Below are positions 41,809-51,023 of a stretch of 64,000 nucleotides of DNA, one piece after another. A program made the position numbers and the translations under genes. The notes under the pieces were generated by a model. That model was given only the letters and a program-made list of their open reading frames with translations. It was not told the origin of the DNA and made no database searches. Each line of letters begins with the position of its first letter. Position 1 is the first letter of the stretch. Source of the stretch: Streptomyces capillispiralis (GTDB taxonomy: Bacteria > Actinomycetota > Actinomycetes > Streptomycetales > Streptomycetaceae); the NCBI RefSeq assembly GCF_007829875.1, contig NZ_VIWV01000001.1, positions 5,426,501 through 5,490,500 on the forward strand, written 5' to 3'.

Positions 41809-42654
41809 CTAGAGCTCCGAGAGCAGCTCCGCCTTCTTGGAGGAGAACTCCTCGTCCGTCACCAGCCCCGCCTGGTGCAGTTCCCCGAGGTGCCGGATGC
41901 GCTCGGCGATGTCCGCGGGGTCACGGCGGCCCGCCGCGGATATCGCCGGCACCGGCGCGGACGTCCGCACCGCCGCCAGCACCGCCGCCGCGAACGGCAG
42001 CGACTCGTGCACGGGCCCGTACCCGAGCCCGAACACCACCGCCGCCGGGTCCTGGTCGGCCTGGGCGAGCGGCGCCCCGTCGTCCCGCCGCAGCAGCCGC
42101 AGATGCCCTTCGAAGACCTCGGGCGAGCGCCACTCGACCCCGCTCAGCTCACCGACCGGGAACCGCTGGTCGCCGGCCTTCCACTTCGCCGACGAGGCGC
42201 CCGTCCAGAACCACCGGAAGGACACCGCCGTACCGTCGAAGCCGGCCTTCCCGTCGTACGCCTTGAACTGCAACGGTGTCTCGGGCGGTGCCACCAGGTG
42301 ACGCTCGGCGGGTCCGGACTCGGTGAGCAGGGCGCGCAGCTCGTCGGCGTAGTACTCGGCGAGCGTCTCGCGTTCGGCGGGCAGGACCAGCCGGTACGGG
42401 TCGCTGCTCTCCTTGAGCTGCCCGGCGGCCGCCTCCATCAGCGGATCGGCGCCGGGCCGCAGCTCCGCCCGCAGGACCACGGTGCCGCGTCTGCCGGGCG
42501 TGAGGGTGACGCCCTCGATCGCCTCGAGGGGGACCCGCCGCTCCCCGAGCGCCTGGAACAGCTTGGGTGTTCGAATGCCCCGTTCGTAACGGATGACCAC
42601 GGAGTCGGACTCGAACCCCCAGGCGGCATGGAATCCGGCCAGTACGTCACCCAT
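41809..42654 (-). CDS. DUF4429 protein with C-terminal SHOCT domain
   Basis: This 281-aa protein of unknown function has two DUF4429-type beta domains (VVIRYERGIRTPKLFQALGERRVPLEAIEGV; then FKAYDGKAGFDGTAVSFRWFW). It ends with a SHOCT motif (IRHLGELHQAGLVTDEEFSSKKAELLSEL), a short helical module often found at the C-terminus of other domains. ATG 42654 is chosen because TACGAT ends 7 nt before it and the fold starts there; the 16 upstream residues are discarded. It appears monocistronic. Confidence 0.8.
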   Translation of the reverse strand: MGDVLAGFHAAWGFESDSVVIRYERGIRTPKLFQALGERRVPLEAIEGVTLTPGRRGTVVLRAELRPGADPLMEAAAGQLKESSDPYRLVLPAERETLAEYYADELRALLTESGPAERHLVAPPETPLQFKAYDGKAGFDGTAVSFRWFWTGASSAKWKAGDQRFPVGELSGVEWRSPEVFEGHLRLLRRDDGAPLAQADQDPAAVVFGLGYGPVHESLPFAAAVLAAVRTSAPVPAISAAGRRDPADIAERIRHLGELHQAGLVTDEEFSSKKAELLSEL

Positions 42655-42661
42655 GCGGCTC

Positions 42662-42667
42662 ATCGTA
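42662..42667 (-). promoter_or_regulatory. -10 element, leaderless DUF4429 gene
   Basis: TACGAT on the minus strand ends 7 nt before the ATG. Confidence 0.55.
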
Positions 42668-42720
42668 TGCGGCATGAGCTTCTTCGTCCCCTCCCCGCGC
42701 ATACCGCAGTATCTCCGCTT

Positions 42721-43938
42721 CTACGCGCGTCCGGTAGCCGTCGTGCCGGACAAATCCGCCCGGCAGATGTCGTTCTCGCCCGCGCAGGAAACCGCGCGGT
42801 ACGCGCCAACGCCGATCTCGGCGAAGTTCCGCAGGCTGTCCGTGCCCGGTTCGAAGTAGCCGGCGTGGCCCTTCGCCTCCCGCGCCGACAGCACCCGCGC
42901 CCCGAACCCGGCGGCCACCGGGTCGGCGCCGTGCCCCAGACCGCCGAGCTCCAGATAGGGCACGTCCTGGATCCAGTCGTCGGCGTCCCGCATCGCCCAC
43001 ACCCGGGCGCCGGTGTGCAGCTGGGACGCCCGCTCCACCCGCATGCCGGGGCTGCCGGCCACCGCGATGTCGGCCACCCGGCCCGGCAGGGCGTGCGCGG
43101 CGACCCCGCACACCACGGAGCCGTAGCTGTGGCAGAACAGCGAGACCGGGGCCTTCCCGGGCAGGGCGCCCAGCATGGCGTTCAGCCGCACCGCGCCGTC
43201 CTCGGCGCGCATCGCGGTGGCCGCGTCCATGCCGAGCCCGCTGGGCGCGGTGTAGTCGGCCCAGGCGATCACCGCGGTACGGGTCGCGGGGCCGGCGTCG
43301 CGCTCCGCCGCGTACAGCGCCTCGGCCATGCCGGCGGGGGCGGAGTACTTGCGGTGGGTGCGCTGGAAGGTGAGCAGGTCGGTGTCGACGCCGGGCACGA
43401 CGACGGAGACCCGTTCGGCCCCGCGCAGGTCGCCGAAGACCTCGGCGACCCGGCCCTGCCCCGACGGATTGAAGGCGAGGATCTTCCGGCCCGGGCGCAT
43501 CAGCGCCTCCAGGCGGTTCATCCGGCGGCCCGCCTGGTGCTGGCCCGAGGCGGTGAGCCGTTTGTCGTGCAGGCGGTCGACCTCGACCTGCCGGGCCTGC
43601 CCGAGCGCGATGCGGTTGGCCCGGTAGCGCAGCTCGACCGGTGCCCCGTTCATGTTGCCGACCGCCAGGGGATAGCGGCGCGCCAGGGACGCGCGCTGCC
43701 CGTCGGTGAGGGAGGCGAAGAACCGGGCCAGCCGCGCGGGCGCCGACTGCGGGTCCGGCAGCCGGTGACCGGCTATCCGGCCGTGCTCCCAGGCGCTGAG
43801 CGAGGCCTGGAGCGGAGCGGGGTGGCGCTGGTGGCGCAGCGCCGTCCAGCCGGTGGTCGCCAGCATCACGAACACGACGGCGAGCGCGAGCAGCGCCCGC
43901 CAGACGTTCAGTTGCGGGGAGGTGTCGAAGGAAGTCAC
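42721..43938 (-). CDS. DUF1023 alpha/beta hydrolase, membrane-anchored
   Basis: This 405-aa protein has an N-terminal membrane anchor (ALLALAVVFVMLATTGWTAL) and an extracytoplasmic alpha/beta hydrolase domain of the DUF1023 type. The nucleophile elbow is LFCHSYGSVVCG, with the acid in MRDADDWIQDV and the His in EAKGHAGYFEPG. The start is GTG 43938; a TAGTGT element 9 nt upstream and no ribosome site suggest a very short leader. The substrate is unknown; secreted lipases and esterases are relatives. Confidence 0.82.
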   Translation of the reverse strand: MTSFDTSPQLNVWRALLALAVVFVMLATTGWTALRHQRHPAPLQASLSAWEHGRIAGHRLPDPQSAPARLARFFASLTDGQRASLARRYPLAVGNMNGAPVELRYRANRIALGQARQVEVDRLHDKRLTASGQHQAGRRMNRLEALMRPGRKILAFNPSGQGRVAEVFGDLRGAERVSVVVPGVDTDLLTFQRTHRKYSAPAGMAEALYAAERDAGPATRTAVIAWADYTAPSGLGMDAATAMRAEDGAVRLNAMLGALPGKAPVSLFCHSYGSVVCGVAAHALPGRVADIAVAGSPGMRVERASQLHTGARVWAMRDADDWIQDVPYLELGGLGHGADPVAAGFGARVLSAREAKGHAGYFEPGTDSLRNFAEIGVGAYRAVSCAGENDICRADLSGTTATGRA

Positions 43939-44019
43939 TGGGAGGACACACTAGGAGAACGAGCGGGTCTCGCGTGAATCAAGTGACCGGGATCACGTTT
44001 CGGTGCGCCGGTTCGGGGA

Positions 44020-44682
44020 TCACTCCGTACGCCAGTTCCCCGCGAGGGCCGGGCCCAGCTGGTCCAGATAGGTCGCCATCAGGTCGCGCATGGCGTCGAC
44101 GTCGAGGTCGTCCCCGGCGGACCACAGGCGTTCCGTCACCCGGATCACCCCGCCGAAGGCGGCCAGCAGGATCCTCGGCCGGGGGTCGGCGTCCACGTCC
44201 AGCCCCTCCCGCTCGGCGACGATCCGCGCCAGCTCCTCCTCCAGCTCCGCCGCCCGGCGCAGATGGGCGGCGAGCAGGGCGGGCGTCGACTCGATCACCC
44301 GGTAGACCCGCATGTGCAGCTCCAGCGGCACCAGCCGCTCGACGGCCGCGTTGATGCCGTCCCAGCTGTCCATCACGGCCCGGCGCAGCGCCTCCAGCGG
44401 CACCTCGTGCGGCGGACGCGCGCGCAGGGCGTCGACGACGTGCGACTCGGCGAGCCTCGGGACGAACAGCGCCACCTCCTCCTTGCTGGCGAAGTAGCGG
44501 AAGAACGTCCGCTGCGAGACGTCGACGGCCTCGGCGATGTCGTCGACCGTCGTCCCCTCGTACCCGCGCGTGGCGATCAGCTCCAGCGCGGCCCGGACCA
44601 GCGCGTCCCGGGTGCGCTGCTTCTTGCGTTCCCGCAGTCCCGGCCGCGGCAGCGCGTCCACGACGGTCCCGGCCGTCTTCAT
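44020..44682 (-). CDS. TetR family transcriptional regulator
   Basis: This 220-aa regulator has the TetR helix-turn-helix at residues 20-65: TRDALVRAALELIATRGYEGTTVDDIAEAV, then SQRTFFRYFASKEEV. The C-terminal ligand domain is helical and has no recognisable ligand signature. ATG 44682 has GAGGAGG upstream. It is divergent from the MFS drug exporter at 44797, and a short palindrome lies in the exporter promoter, so it probably represses that gene and responds to an exported compound. Confidence 0.92.
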   Translation of the reverse strand: MKTAGTVVDALPRPGLRERKKQRTRDALVRAALELIATRGYEGTTVDDIAEAVDVSQRTFFRYFASKEEVALFVPRLAESHVVDALRARPPHEVPLEALRRAVMDSWDGINAAVERLVPLELHMRVYRVIESTPALLAAHLRRAAELEEELARIVAEREGLDVDADPRPRILLAAFGGVIRVTERLWSAGDDLDVDAMRDLMATYLDQLGPALAGNWRTE

Positions 44683-44759
44683 CGGTGGTCCTCCTCGAAC
44701 TGTTTCCCCAGTTCAGGCTATAGGGGGATGTCGTGTCAGTTACCGACTAGTGAATTGGT

Positions 44760-44789
44760 TTGTCAACTGTCAGTGGCTGTCATTAGCCT
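44760..44789 (+). promoter_or_regulatory. Exporter promoter with TetR-type dyad, leaderless
   Basis: TTGTCA (-35, 44760-44765) and TAGCCT (-10, 44784-44789) are 18 bp apart. ATG follows 7 nt after the -10, so the mRNA is leaderless. The palindrome ACTGTCAGT (44766-44774) sits in the spacer, where a bound TetR protein would block polymerase. Confidence 0.65.
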
Positions 44790-44796
44790 CGAACGC

Positions 44797-46416
44797 ATGA
44801 CTAGTCAGACCACCATCGACAAGGCGGGGCCGGGGGACGGGACACCGGCTGCCCCGTCGGACGCGACGCCGGGCAGGGGGCTGCGCGGGCACCCCTGGTT
44901 CACCCTGATCACCGTCGCCGTGGGGGTCATGATGGTGGCCCTCGACGGCACCATCGTGGCCATCGCCAACCCGGCCATCGCCAGCGACCTGGGTGCCACC
45001 TTCGCCGAGGTGCAGTGGATCACCAACTCCTACTTCCTCGCCCTCGCGGTCTCCCTGATCACCGCGGGCAAGCTCGGTGACCGCTTCGGACACCGCCAGA
45101 CCTTCCTCATCGGCGTCGTCGGCTTCGCGGCCGCGTCGGGGGCCATCGGCCTGTCCGACAGCATCGCGCTGGTCATCGTCTTCCGTGTGTTGCAGGGCCT
45201 GTTCGGCGCCCTGCTGATGCCGGCCGCGCTCGGCCTGCTGCGGGCGACCTTCCCCGCCGAGAAGCTCAACATGGCCATCGGCATCTGGGGCATGGTCATC
45301 GGTGCCTCCACCGCGGGCGGCCCGATCCTCGGCGGTGTCCTCGTCGAGCACGTCAACTGGCAGTCGGTGTTCTTCATCAACGTGCCGGTCGGCGTCCTCG
45401 CCGTCGCGCTCGGCGCGTGGATCCTGCTCGACCACCGCGCGGAGAACGCCCCGCGCTCCTTCGACCTCCTCGGCATAGGCCTGCTGTCCGGCGCGATGTT
45501 CTGCCTGGTCTGGGCCCTGATCAAGGCGCCCGAGTGGGGCTGGGGCGACACCAAGACCTGGGCGTTCATCGCCGTCGCGGTCGTCGGCTTCGCGCTCTTC
45601 GCCTTCTGGGAGACGAAGGTCAAGGAGCCGCTGATCCCGCTGGGCCTGTTCCGCTCCGTGCCGCTGTCCGCCGGTGTCGTGCTGATGGTCCTGATGGCCA
45701 TCGCCTTCATGGGCGGCCTGTTCTTCGTCACCTTCTACCTGCAGAACGTGCACGGCATGAGCCCGATCGACGCCGGTCTGCACCTGCTCCCGCTCACCGG
45801 CATGATGATCGTCGGCTCGCCCCTCGCGGGCGCGATGATCACCAAGGTCGGCCCGCGCATCCCGCTCGCCGGCGGCATGGCCTTCACCGCGCTCGCCATG
45901 TACGGCATGTCGACGCTGGAGAAGACCACCGGCAGCGGTGTGATGTCGCTCTGGTTCGCCCTCCTCGGCCTCGGCCTCGCCCCGGTCATGGTCGGCGCCA
46001 CCGAGGTCATCGTCGGCAACGCGCCGATGGAGCTCTCCGGCGTCGCCGGCGGTCTCCAGCAGGCCGCCATGCAGATCGGCGGCAGCCTCGGCACGGCCGT
46101 GCTCGGCGCCGTGATGGCCTCCAAGGTCGACAGCGACCTCGAGGGCAACTGGGCGAAGGCGGGACTCCCGCCGCTCACCCCGGAGCAGGCCGGGCAGGCG
46201 TCCGAGGCCGTCCAGGTCGGTGTGGCGCCGGTGGCCGAGGGCACCCCGCCGCAGATCGCCGCGAAGATCACCGACGTCGCCCACGACACCTTCATCTCCG
46301 GGATGAGCATGGCGTCCCTCACGGCCGCCGGGGTCGCCGCGGTGGCGGTGCTGGTCGCGTTCCTCACCAAGCGCGGTGCGAACGCGGAGGCCGGCGCGGG
46401 AGTCGGCCACATCTGA
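44797..46416 (+). CDS. MFS drug efflux transporter, DHA2 family
   Basis: This 539-aa proton-driven exporter is of the 14-span DHA2 type. It has a cytosolic N-terminus rich in Gly/Pro, then the motif D1 region VMMVALDGTIVAIANPAIASDL, motif A GKLGDRFGHRQTF and motif C GASTAGGPILGGVL. The length matches EmrB/QacA-like pumps. It starts at ATG 44797, right after a leaderless promoter. It is divergent from a TetR repressor. The pump may confer resistance to an antibiotic or a self-made metabolite, but no biosynthetic genes are nearby. Confidence 0.93.
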   Translation: MTSQTTIDKAGPGDGTPAAPSDATPGRGLRGHPWFTLITVAVGVMMVALDGTIVAIANPAIASDLGATFAEVQWITNSYFLALAVSLITAGKLGDRFGHRQTFLIGVVGFAAASGAIGLSDSIALVIVFRVLQGLFGALLMPAALGLLRATFPAEKLNMAIGIWGMVIGASTAGGPILGGVLVEHVNWQSVFFINVPVGVLAVALGAWILLDHRAENAPRSFDLLGIGLLSGAMFCLVWALIKAPEWGWGDTKTWAFIAVAVVGFALFAFWETKVKEPLIPLGLFRSVPLSAGVVLMVLMAIAFMGGLFFVTFYLQNVHGMSPIDAGLHLLPLTGMMIVGSPLAGAMITKVGPRIPLAGGMAFTALAMYGMSTLEKTTGSGVMSLWFALLGLGLAPVMVGATEVIVGNAPMELSGVAGGLQQAAMQIGGSLGTAVLGAVMASKVDSDLEGNWAKAGLPPLTPEQAGQASEAVQVGVAPVAEGTPPQIAAKITDVAHDTFISGMSMASLTAAGVAAVAVLVAFLTKRGANAEAGAGVGHI

Positions 46417-46682
46417 CGGACCGTGTGACCCGGTTCCCTCATCAGGGTGAACCGACGCGGTGATCCCTCCCCTCCGGCGGGCACCGCGGGTCACAGTGGG
46501 TCACGTCCTCCGCAGGACTGGAGGACGCCGGCTGCGGCGCGCTGCTGGAGGGGGGCAGCGCGCGGGCAGCGGCCCCCTACTGCCGCCCGTACGGCGTGAA
46601 TTCACCGCCGAAGCGGGGGTACCCGCCATGTCAACGAACCCCGGACCAACCCCAACCGACTACGGGGTTCAGGGAGTTGATG

Positions 46683-46988
46683 ATGGCGAGCTTCGGACAC
46701 GGAACGCGCAGGCACCCCCGCTCACGTGGCCGTACCTGGTCACGGACCGGGCCGGATCGCGCGACGCTCGGGATCATCGGAGTCATCTGCGCGGTCGCCG
46801 GATTCTTCGCGCTGGGGATCGTCCTCGGCCCCGCGGCGATCGTCTGCGGCTGGCTCGCCATGGGCCGCAACTGGGCGGGTTCCCGCCCGGTGACGGCCGT
46901 GGTCGCCCTCGTCCTGGGTGCCATCGACACGCTCCTGGCCCTCGTCGTGCTGGCCGGAGCGACCACGTCGGGTTACGGGATGTTCTGA
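46683..46988 (+). CDS. Small DUF4190-type membrane protein
   Basis: This 101-aa protein has a basic N-terminus and two membrane segments (LGIIGVICAVAGFFALGIVLG and VTAVVALVLGAIDTLLALVVLAG) joined by the conserved AAIVCGWLAMGRN loop of DUF4190-like proteins. ATG 46683 is chosen because AGGGAG lies 6 nt upstream; ATG 46680 is one codon earlier. Function is unknown. It lies between the exporter and the potassium channel gene and appears independent of both. Confidence 0.65.
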   Translation: MASFGHGTRRHPRSRGRTWSRTGPDRATLGIIGVICAVAGFFALGIVLGPAAIVCGWLAMGRNWAGSRPVTAVVALVLGAIDTLLALVVLAGATTSGYGMF

Positions 46989-47031
46989 CCCGGGGCGTGC
47001 AGGGACGGGCCTCCGGCATGCCGCCGGGGGC

Positions 47032-47787
47032 TCACCCGTGTTCCGGCTGCCGCTCCTCGCGCGGCGCCGCCCGCAGCGCCGCCACCTCCGCGCGCAGCGC
47101 CCGGACCTCCCGGGTGAGCGTCTCGATGGCCTCCGTCTGCCGCCGCTCCTCCACGTCGTCCTTCTCGAACCGGGCGATGAACCACGCGGCGATGTTCGCG
47201 GTCACCACACCGAGCAGGGCGATCCCGGACAGCATCAGCCCCACCGCCAGCACGCGCCCCAGTCCGGTGGTCGGCGCGTGGTCCCCGTACCCCACGGTCG
47301 TCATCGTGGTGAAGGACCACCACACCGCGTCGCCCAGCGTCCGGATGTTGCCGTCCGGCGAGTCCCGCTCCACCGAGAGCACCGCGAGCGAACCGAACAT
47401 CAGCAGCCCGACCACCGACCCGGCGACATACGTCGTCAGCCTGATCTGCGAGGCCAGGCGCGCCCGCTGCCCGACCAGCAGCAGCGTCGACACCAGCCGC
47501 AGCAGCCGCAGCGGCTGGATCAGGGGCAGCAGCACGGCGCACAGGTCCAGCCAGTGCGTGCGCAGGAACAGCCGGCGCCGTTCGGCCAGCACGAGACGGA
47601 CGGCGTAGTCGGCCGCGAACGCGCCCCACACCACCCACTCCACGGCCGCGCACACCGCCACGACGTCCCGGCCGGCGTCCGGCCGGACGATCGGCACGGC
47701 GTAGGCGACGGCGAAGGCCACGGCCAGGCCGAGGAGCGGCCGCTGCGTGCGGTGTTCCCAGCGGACCTGGGCCGAGTGCTGCTTCAT
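47032..47787 (-). CDS. Potassium channel, voltage-gated-like
   Basis: This 251-aa cation channel has a sensor-like N-terminal bundle with an Arg-containing helix (PLRLLRLVSTLLLVGQRARL), a pore helix and selectivity filter (WSFTTMTTVGYGD) and a final membrane helix. The cytosolic tail is a coiled coil (TEAIETLTREVRALRAEVAALR) that may drive tetramer assembly. ATG 47787 is chosen because TACGAT ends 7 nt before it and no ribosome site is present. It probably sets membrane potential or potassium flux; gating is unknown. Confidence 0.9.
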   Translation of the reverse strand: MKQHSAQVRWEHRTQRPLLGLAVAFAVAYAVPIVRPDAGRDVVAVCAAVEWVVWGAFAADYAVRLVLAERRRLFLRTHWLDLCAVLLPLIQPLRLLRLVSTLLLVGQRARLASQIRLTTYVAGSVVGLLMFGSLAVLSVERDSPDGNIRTLGDAVWWSFTTMTTVGYGDHAPTTGLGRVLAVGLMLSGIALLGVVTANIAAWFIARFEKDDVEERRQTEAIETLTREVRALRAEVAALRAAPREERQPEHG

Positions 47788-47794
47788 GGCCCGC

Positions 47795-47800
47795 ATCGTA
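47795..47800 (-). promoter_or_regulatory. -10 element, leaderless potassium channel gene
   Basis: TACGAT on the minus strand ends 7 nt before the ATG. Confidence 0.55.
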
Positions 47801-47804
47801 GGAA

Positions 47805-47848
47805 ACGGGGCGGGGCGGTGTACCCGCAGGTGCACCACCCCGCCCCGT
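47805..47848 (-). terminator. Terminator of aceE
   Basis: A 16-bp stem (ACGGGGCGGGGCGGTG with CACCACCCCGCCCCGT, one G-U pair) has a 12-nt loop. It lies 28 nt past the aceE stop and upstream of the channel gene. Confidence 0.85.
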
Positions 47849-47875
47849 CACCCGCCGCCCGTCACACCGGGCCGG

Positions 47876-50623
47876 TCACGCGTCGCCGCCCGCCACGCCC
47901 GGGTCGGCCGCGGCGACGTCGAGCAGCTGGTAGCGGTCGACGGCCTGCTTCAGCACGGACCGGTCGACCCTGCCCTCCCGGGCCAGCTCGGTGAGCACCG
48001 CCACCACGACCGACTGCGCGTCGATGTGGAAGAACCGCCGGGCCGCCCCGCGGGTGTCCGCGAAGCCGAACCCGTCGGCGCCCAGCGACTGGTACGTCCC
48101 CGGCACCCAGCGCGCGATCTGGTCCGGCACCGCCCGCATCCAGTCCGACACCGCCACCACCGGCCCCTGCGCCCCCGCCAGCTTGCGGGTCACGTACGGC
48201 ACCCGCTGCTCCTCCTCGGGACGCAGCAGGTTGTGCTCCTCGCAGGCCACCGCGTCGCGCCGCAGCTCGTTCCAGGAGGTCGCCGACCAGACGTCCGCCC
48301 TGACGTCCCACTCCTCGGCGAGGATCCGCTGCGCCTCGATCGCCCACGGCATGGCGACACCGGAGGCCAGGATCTGCGCCGGGAGCGCGCCCGCCGTGCC
48401 CTCGCTGAAGCGGTAGAGGCCCTTGAGGATGCCCTCGACGTCGACGCCGTCCGGCTCGGCCGGGTGCTGGATCGGCTCGTTGTAGACGGTCAGGTAGTAG
48501 AAGACGTCCTCGCCGTGCGGGTGCCGCTCGTCGGAGCCGTACATCCGGCGCAGGCCGTCCTTGACGATGTGCGCGATCTCGAAGCCGAAGGCCGGGTCGT
48601 AGGCGACGCACGCCGGGTTCGTGGACGCCAGCAGCTGGGAGTGGCCGTCCGCGTGCTGGAGCCCCTCACCGGTCAGCGTCGTCCGTCCCGCGGTCGCGCC
48701 CAGGACGAACCCGCGCGCCAGCTGGTCGGCCATCTGCCAGAACTGGTCGCCGGTGCGCTGGAAACCGAACATCGAGTAGAAGACGTACACCGGGATCAGC
48801 GGCTCGCCGTGGGTGGCGTACGCCGATCCCGCGGCGATCAGCGAGGCCGTGCAGCCGGCCTCGGAGATGCCGTCGTGCAGCATCTGCCCGTTCGGCGCCT
48901 CCTTGTAGGCGAGCAGCAGCTCCCGGTCCACGGCCTCGTACTGCTGGCCGAGCGGGTTGTAGATCTTCGCGCTCGGGAAGAACGAGTCCATGCCGAAGGT
49001 GCGGTACTCGTCGGGCGCGATCAGCACGAACCGCCGGCCGATCTCCTTGTCCCGCATGAGGTCCTTCAGCAGCCGGACGAAGGCCATGGTCGTCGCGATG
49101 GACTGCTGGCCCGAGCCCTTCTTCACGGTCGCGTACGCCTTGTCGTCCGGCAGGGCGAGCGGCTTCGACCGCACCACCCGCGTCGGCACGTACCCGCCGA
49201 GCGACCGGCGGCGGTCGTGCATGTACTGCATCTCCTCCGTGTCCGGACCCGGGTGGTAGTACGGCGGCACACCGGACTCCAGGTCCTTGTCGGGGATCGG
49301 CAGGTGCAGGCGGTCCCGGAAGCGCTTGAGGTCGTCGACCGTCAGCTTCTTCATCTGGTGCGTGGCGTTGCGGCCCTCGAAGTTCGGGCCCAGCGTCCAG
49401 CCCTTGACCGTCTTGGCCAGGATCACCGTCGGCTGGCCCTTGTGCTCGACCGCCGCCTTGTACGCCGCGTAGATCTTGCGATGGTCGTGACCGCCGCGCC
49501 CCAGGTGCAGGATCTGGTCGTCGGTCATGCCCTCGACCATCGCGCGCAGCCGGTGGTCGTCCCCGAAGAAGTGGTCCCGGATGTAGGCGCCGGACTCGGT
49601 GGCGTACGTCTGGAACTGCCCGTCCGGCGTGGTGTTCATCCGGTCGACCAGGATCCCGTCCCGGTCCTGCGCGAGCAGCGGGTCCCAGGTGCGGTCCCAG
49701 ATCAGCTTGATCACGTTCCAGCCGGCGCCCCGGAAGACCGACTCCAGCTCCTGGATGATCTTGCCGTTGCCGCGCACCGGGCCGTCCAGCCGCTGCAGGT
49801 TGCAGTTGACCACGAAGGTCAGGTTGTCCAGGCCCTCCCGCGCGGCCAGGGTCAGCTGGCCCAGCGACTCCGGCTCGTCCATCTCGCCGTCGCCGAGGAA
49901 CGCCCACACGTGCGAGCGGGAGGTGTCCGCGATCCCGCGCGCGTGCATGTAGCGGTTCATCCGCGCCTGGTAGATCGCGCCGATCGGGCCGAGCCCCATC
50001 GACACCGTCGGGAACTCCCAGAAGTCCGGCATCGACCGCGGGTGCGGGTACGACGACAGGGCGTGGGGCGCCTTCGACTTCTCCTGCCGGAAGCCGTCCA
50101 GGTGCCGCTCGCTCAGCCGGTCCAGCAGGTACGCGCGGGCGTAGATGCCCGGCGAGGCGTGGCCCTGGAAGAAGACCTGGTCCCCGCCGTCGCCCTCGTC
50201 CTTGCCGCGGAAGAAGTGGTTGAAGCCCACGTCGTACAGCGACGCGGAGGAGGCGAAGGTGGCGATGTGGCCGCCGACCCCGATGCCCGGACGCTGCGCC
50301 CGCGAGACCATCACGGCCGCGTTCCAGCGGGTGGCGTTGAGGATCCTGCGCTCGATCTCCTCGTTGCCCGGGAAGAACGGCTCGGCCCGGGTCGGGATGG
50401 TGTTGACGTAGTCCGTGCTGCGCATCTCGGGCACGGCCACGCGCTTCTCGCGGGCACGCTCGATCAGTCGCAGCATCAGGTAGCGGGCCCGCTCCCGGCC
50501 GCGCTCGTCCACCGCGGCGTCGAGCGAGTCGAGCCACTCCTGCGTTTCCTCGGGATCGAAGTCAGGAACCTGACTCGGAAGGCCGCCAATGATGATCGGG
50601 TTGCGATCGGATGCGGAAGCCAC
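47876..50623 (-). CDS. aceE: Pyruvate dehydrogenase E1 component, homodimeric
   Basis: AceE, 915 aa, decarboxylates pyruvate and transfers the acetyl group to the lipoyl E2 of the pyruvate dehydrogenase complex, making acetyl-CoA. The thiamine diphosphate motif is visible as FLGDGEMDEPESLGQ followed downstream by VNCNLQRLDGPV. Further marks are GGHIATFASSASLYDVGFNHFF and the C-terminal transketolase-like domain. The length is that of actinobacterial and enterobacterial AceE. The start is GTG 50623 with AAGGAA upstream. No E2 or E3 genes are adjacent, as is usual in Streptomyces. It supplies precursors for the nearby fatty acid operon. Confidence 0.97.
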   Translation of the reverse strand: MASASDRNPIIIGGLPSQVPDFDPEETQEWLDSLDAAVDERGRERARYLMLRLIERAREKRVAVPEMRSTDYVNTIPTRAEPFFPGNEEIERRILNATRWNAAVMVSRAQRPGIGVGGHIATFASSASLYDVGFNHFFRGKDEGDGGDQVFFQGHASPGIYARAYLLDRLSERHLDGFRQEKSKAPHALSSYPHPRSMPDFWEFPTVSMGLGPIGAIYQARMNRYMHARGIADTSRSHVWAFLGDGEMDEPESLGQLTLAAREGLDNLTFVVNCNLQRLDGPVRGNGKIIQELESVFRGAGWNVIKLIWDRTWDPLLAQDRDGILVDRMNTTPDGQFQTYATESGAYIRDHFFGDDHRLRAMVEGMTDDQILHLGRGGHDHRKIYAAYKAAVEHKGQPTVILAKTVKGWTLGPNFEGRNATHQMKKLTVDDLKRFRDRLHLPIPDKDLESGVPPYYHPGPDTEEMQYMHDRRRSLGGYVPTRVVRSKPLALPDDKAYATVKKGSGQQSIATTMAFVRLLKDLMRDKEIGRRFVLIAPDEYRTFGMDSFFPSAKIYNPLGQQYEAVDRELLLAYKEAPNGQMLHDGISEAGCTASLIAAGSAYATHGEPLIPVYVFYSMFGFQRTGDQFWQMADQLARGFVLGATAGRTTLTGEGLQHADGHSQLLASTNPACVAYDPAFGFEIAHIVKDGLRRMYGSDERHPHGEDVFYYLTVYNEPIQHPAEPDGVDVEGILKGLYRFSEGTAGALPAQILASGVAMPWAIEAQRILAEEWDVRADVWSATSWNELRRDAVACEEHNLLRPEEEQRVPYVTRKLAGAQGPVVAVSDWMRAVPDQIARWVPGTYQSLGADGFGFADTRGAARRFFHIDAQSVVVAVLTELAREGRVDRSVLKQAVDRYQLLDVAAADPGVAGGDA

Positions 50624-51023
50624 GCTGTTCCTTACCTGTCAGAGGGCCGTGAGAAGGCCGCTGTTTCGCTGATACGGCCGGATTTGCGCCGCTCCCATGG
50701 TCCACCCCGGGGCCCCGGACGTCATCTCTACCGAGAGGTAATCCGGTGGTGGGACCGGTACGGTGACGCATGGGACGTACTTGCGAGTCTCGTACCCTCA
50801 GACGGTTCCCAAACGCCCAAACAGGGCACAAAGGTGTGGTGCACGTCACTGCGGGCCATGATGGTGTGCCTGGAGTTGCGGTGACCCGGCCGGGAACGTC
50901 ACCGTTTCGGCGGTCCGGATGGCCGGGTACTTGCGCGATCGGTCCCGCCCGTGTGGACTACGGCCAATGCTTCGCGCACGCGCGTGGCTGAGATATTCCC
51001 AAGACATGATCAGGAGGCAACCC
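50624..51023. other. Divergent regulatory region, aceE and DUF3052 genes
   Basis: This 400-bp gap contains the aceE promoter on the minus strand and the DUF3052 gene promoter on the plus strand. Two small dyads are visible: TACC-gaga-GGTA (50729-50740) and GCCC-AAACA-GGGC (50815-50827). No gene or RNA is recognised. Confidence 0.45.

Noticed and set aside
46629..47000. Alternative start MSTNPGPTPTDYGV in another frame ahead of the DUF4190-type gene
   Set aside because: Its N-terminus looks protein-like, but the frame then runs into Arg-rich shadow sequence, while the adjacent frame has two clear membrane spans and a ribosome site.
50624..51023. Search for a tRNA or small RNA in the aceE divergent gap
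   Set aside because: No cloverleaf or T-loop sequence and no clear terminator-bounded unit could be seen.
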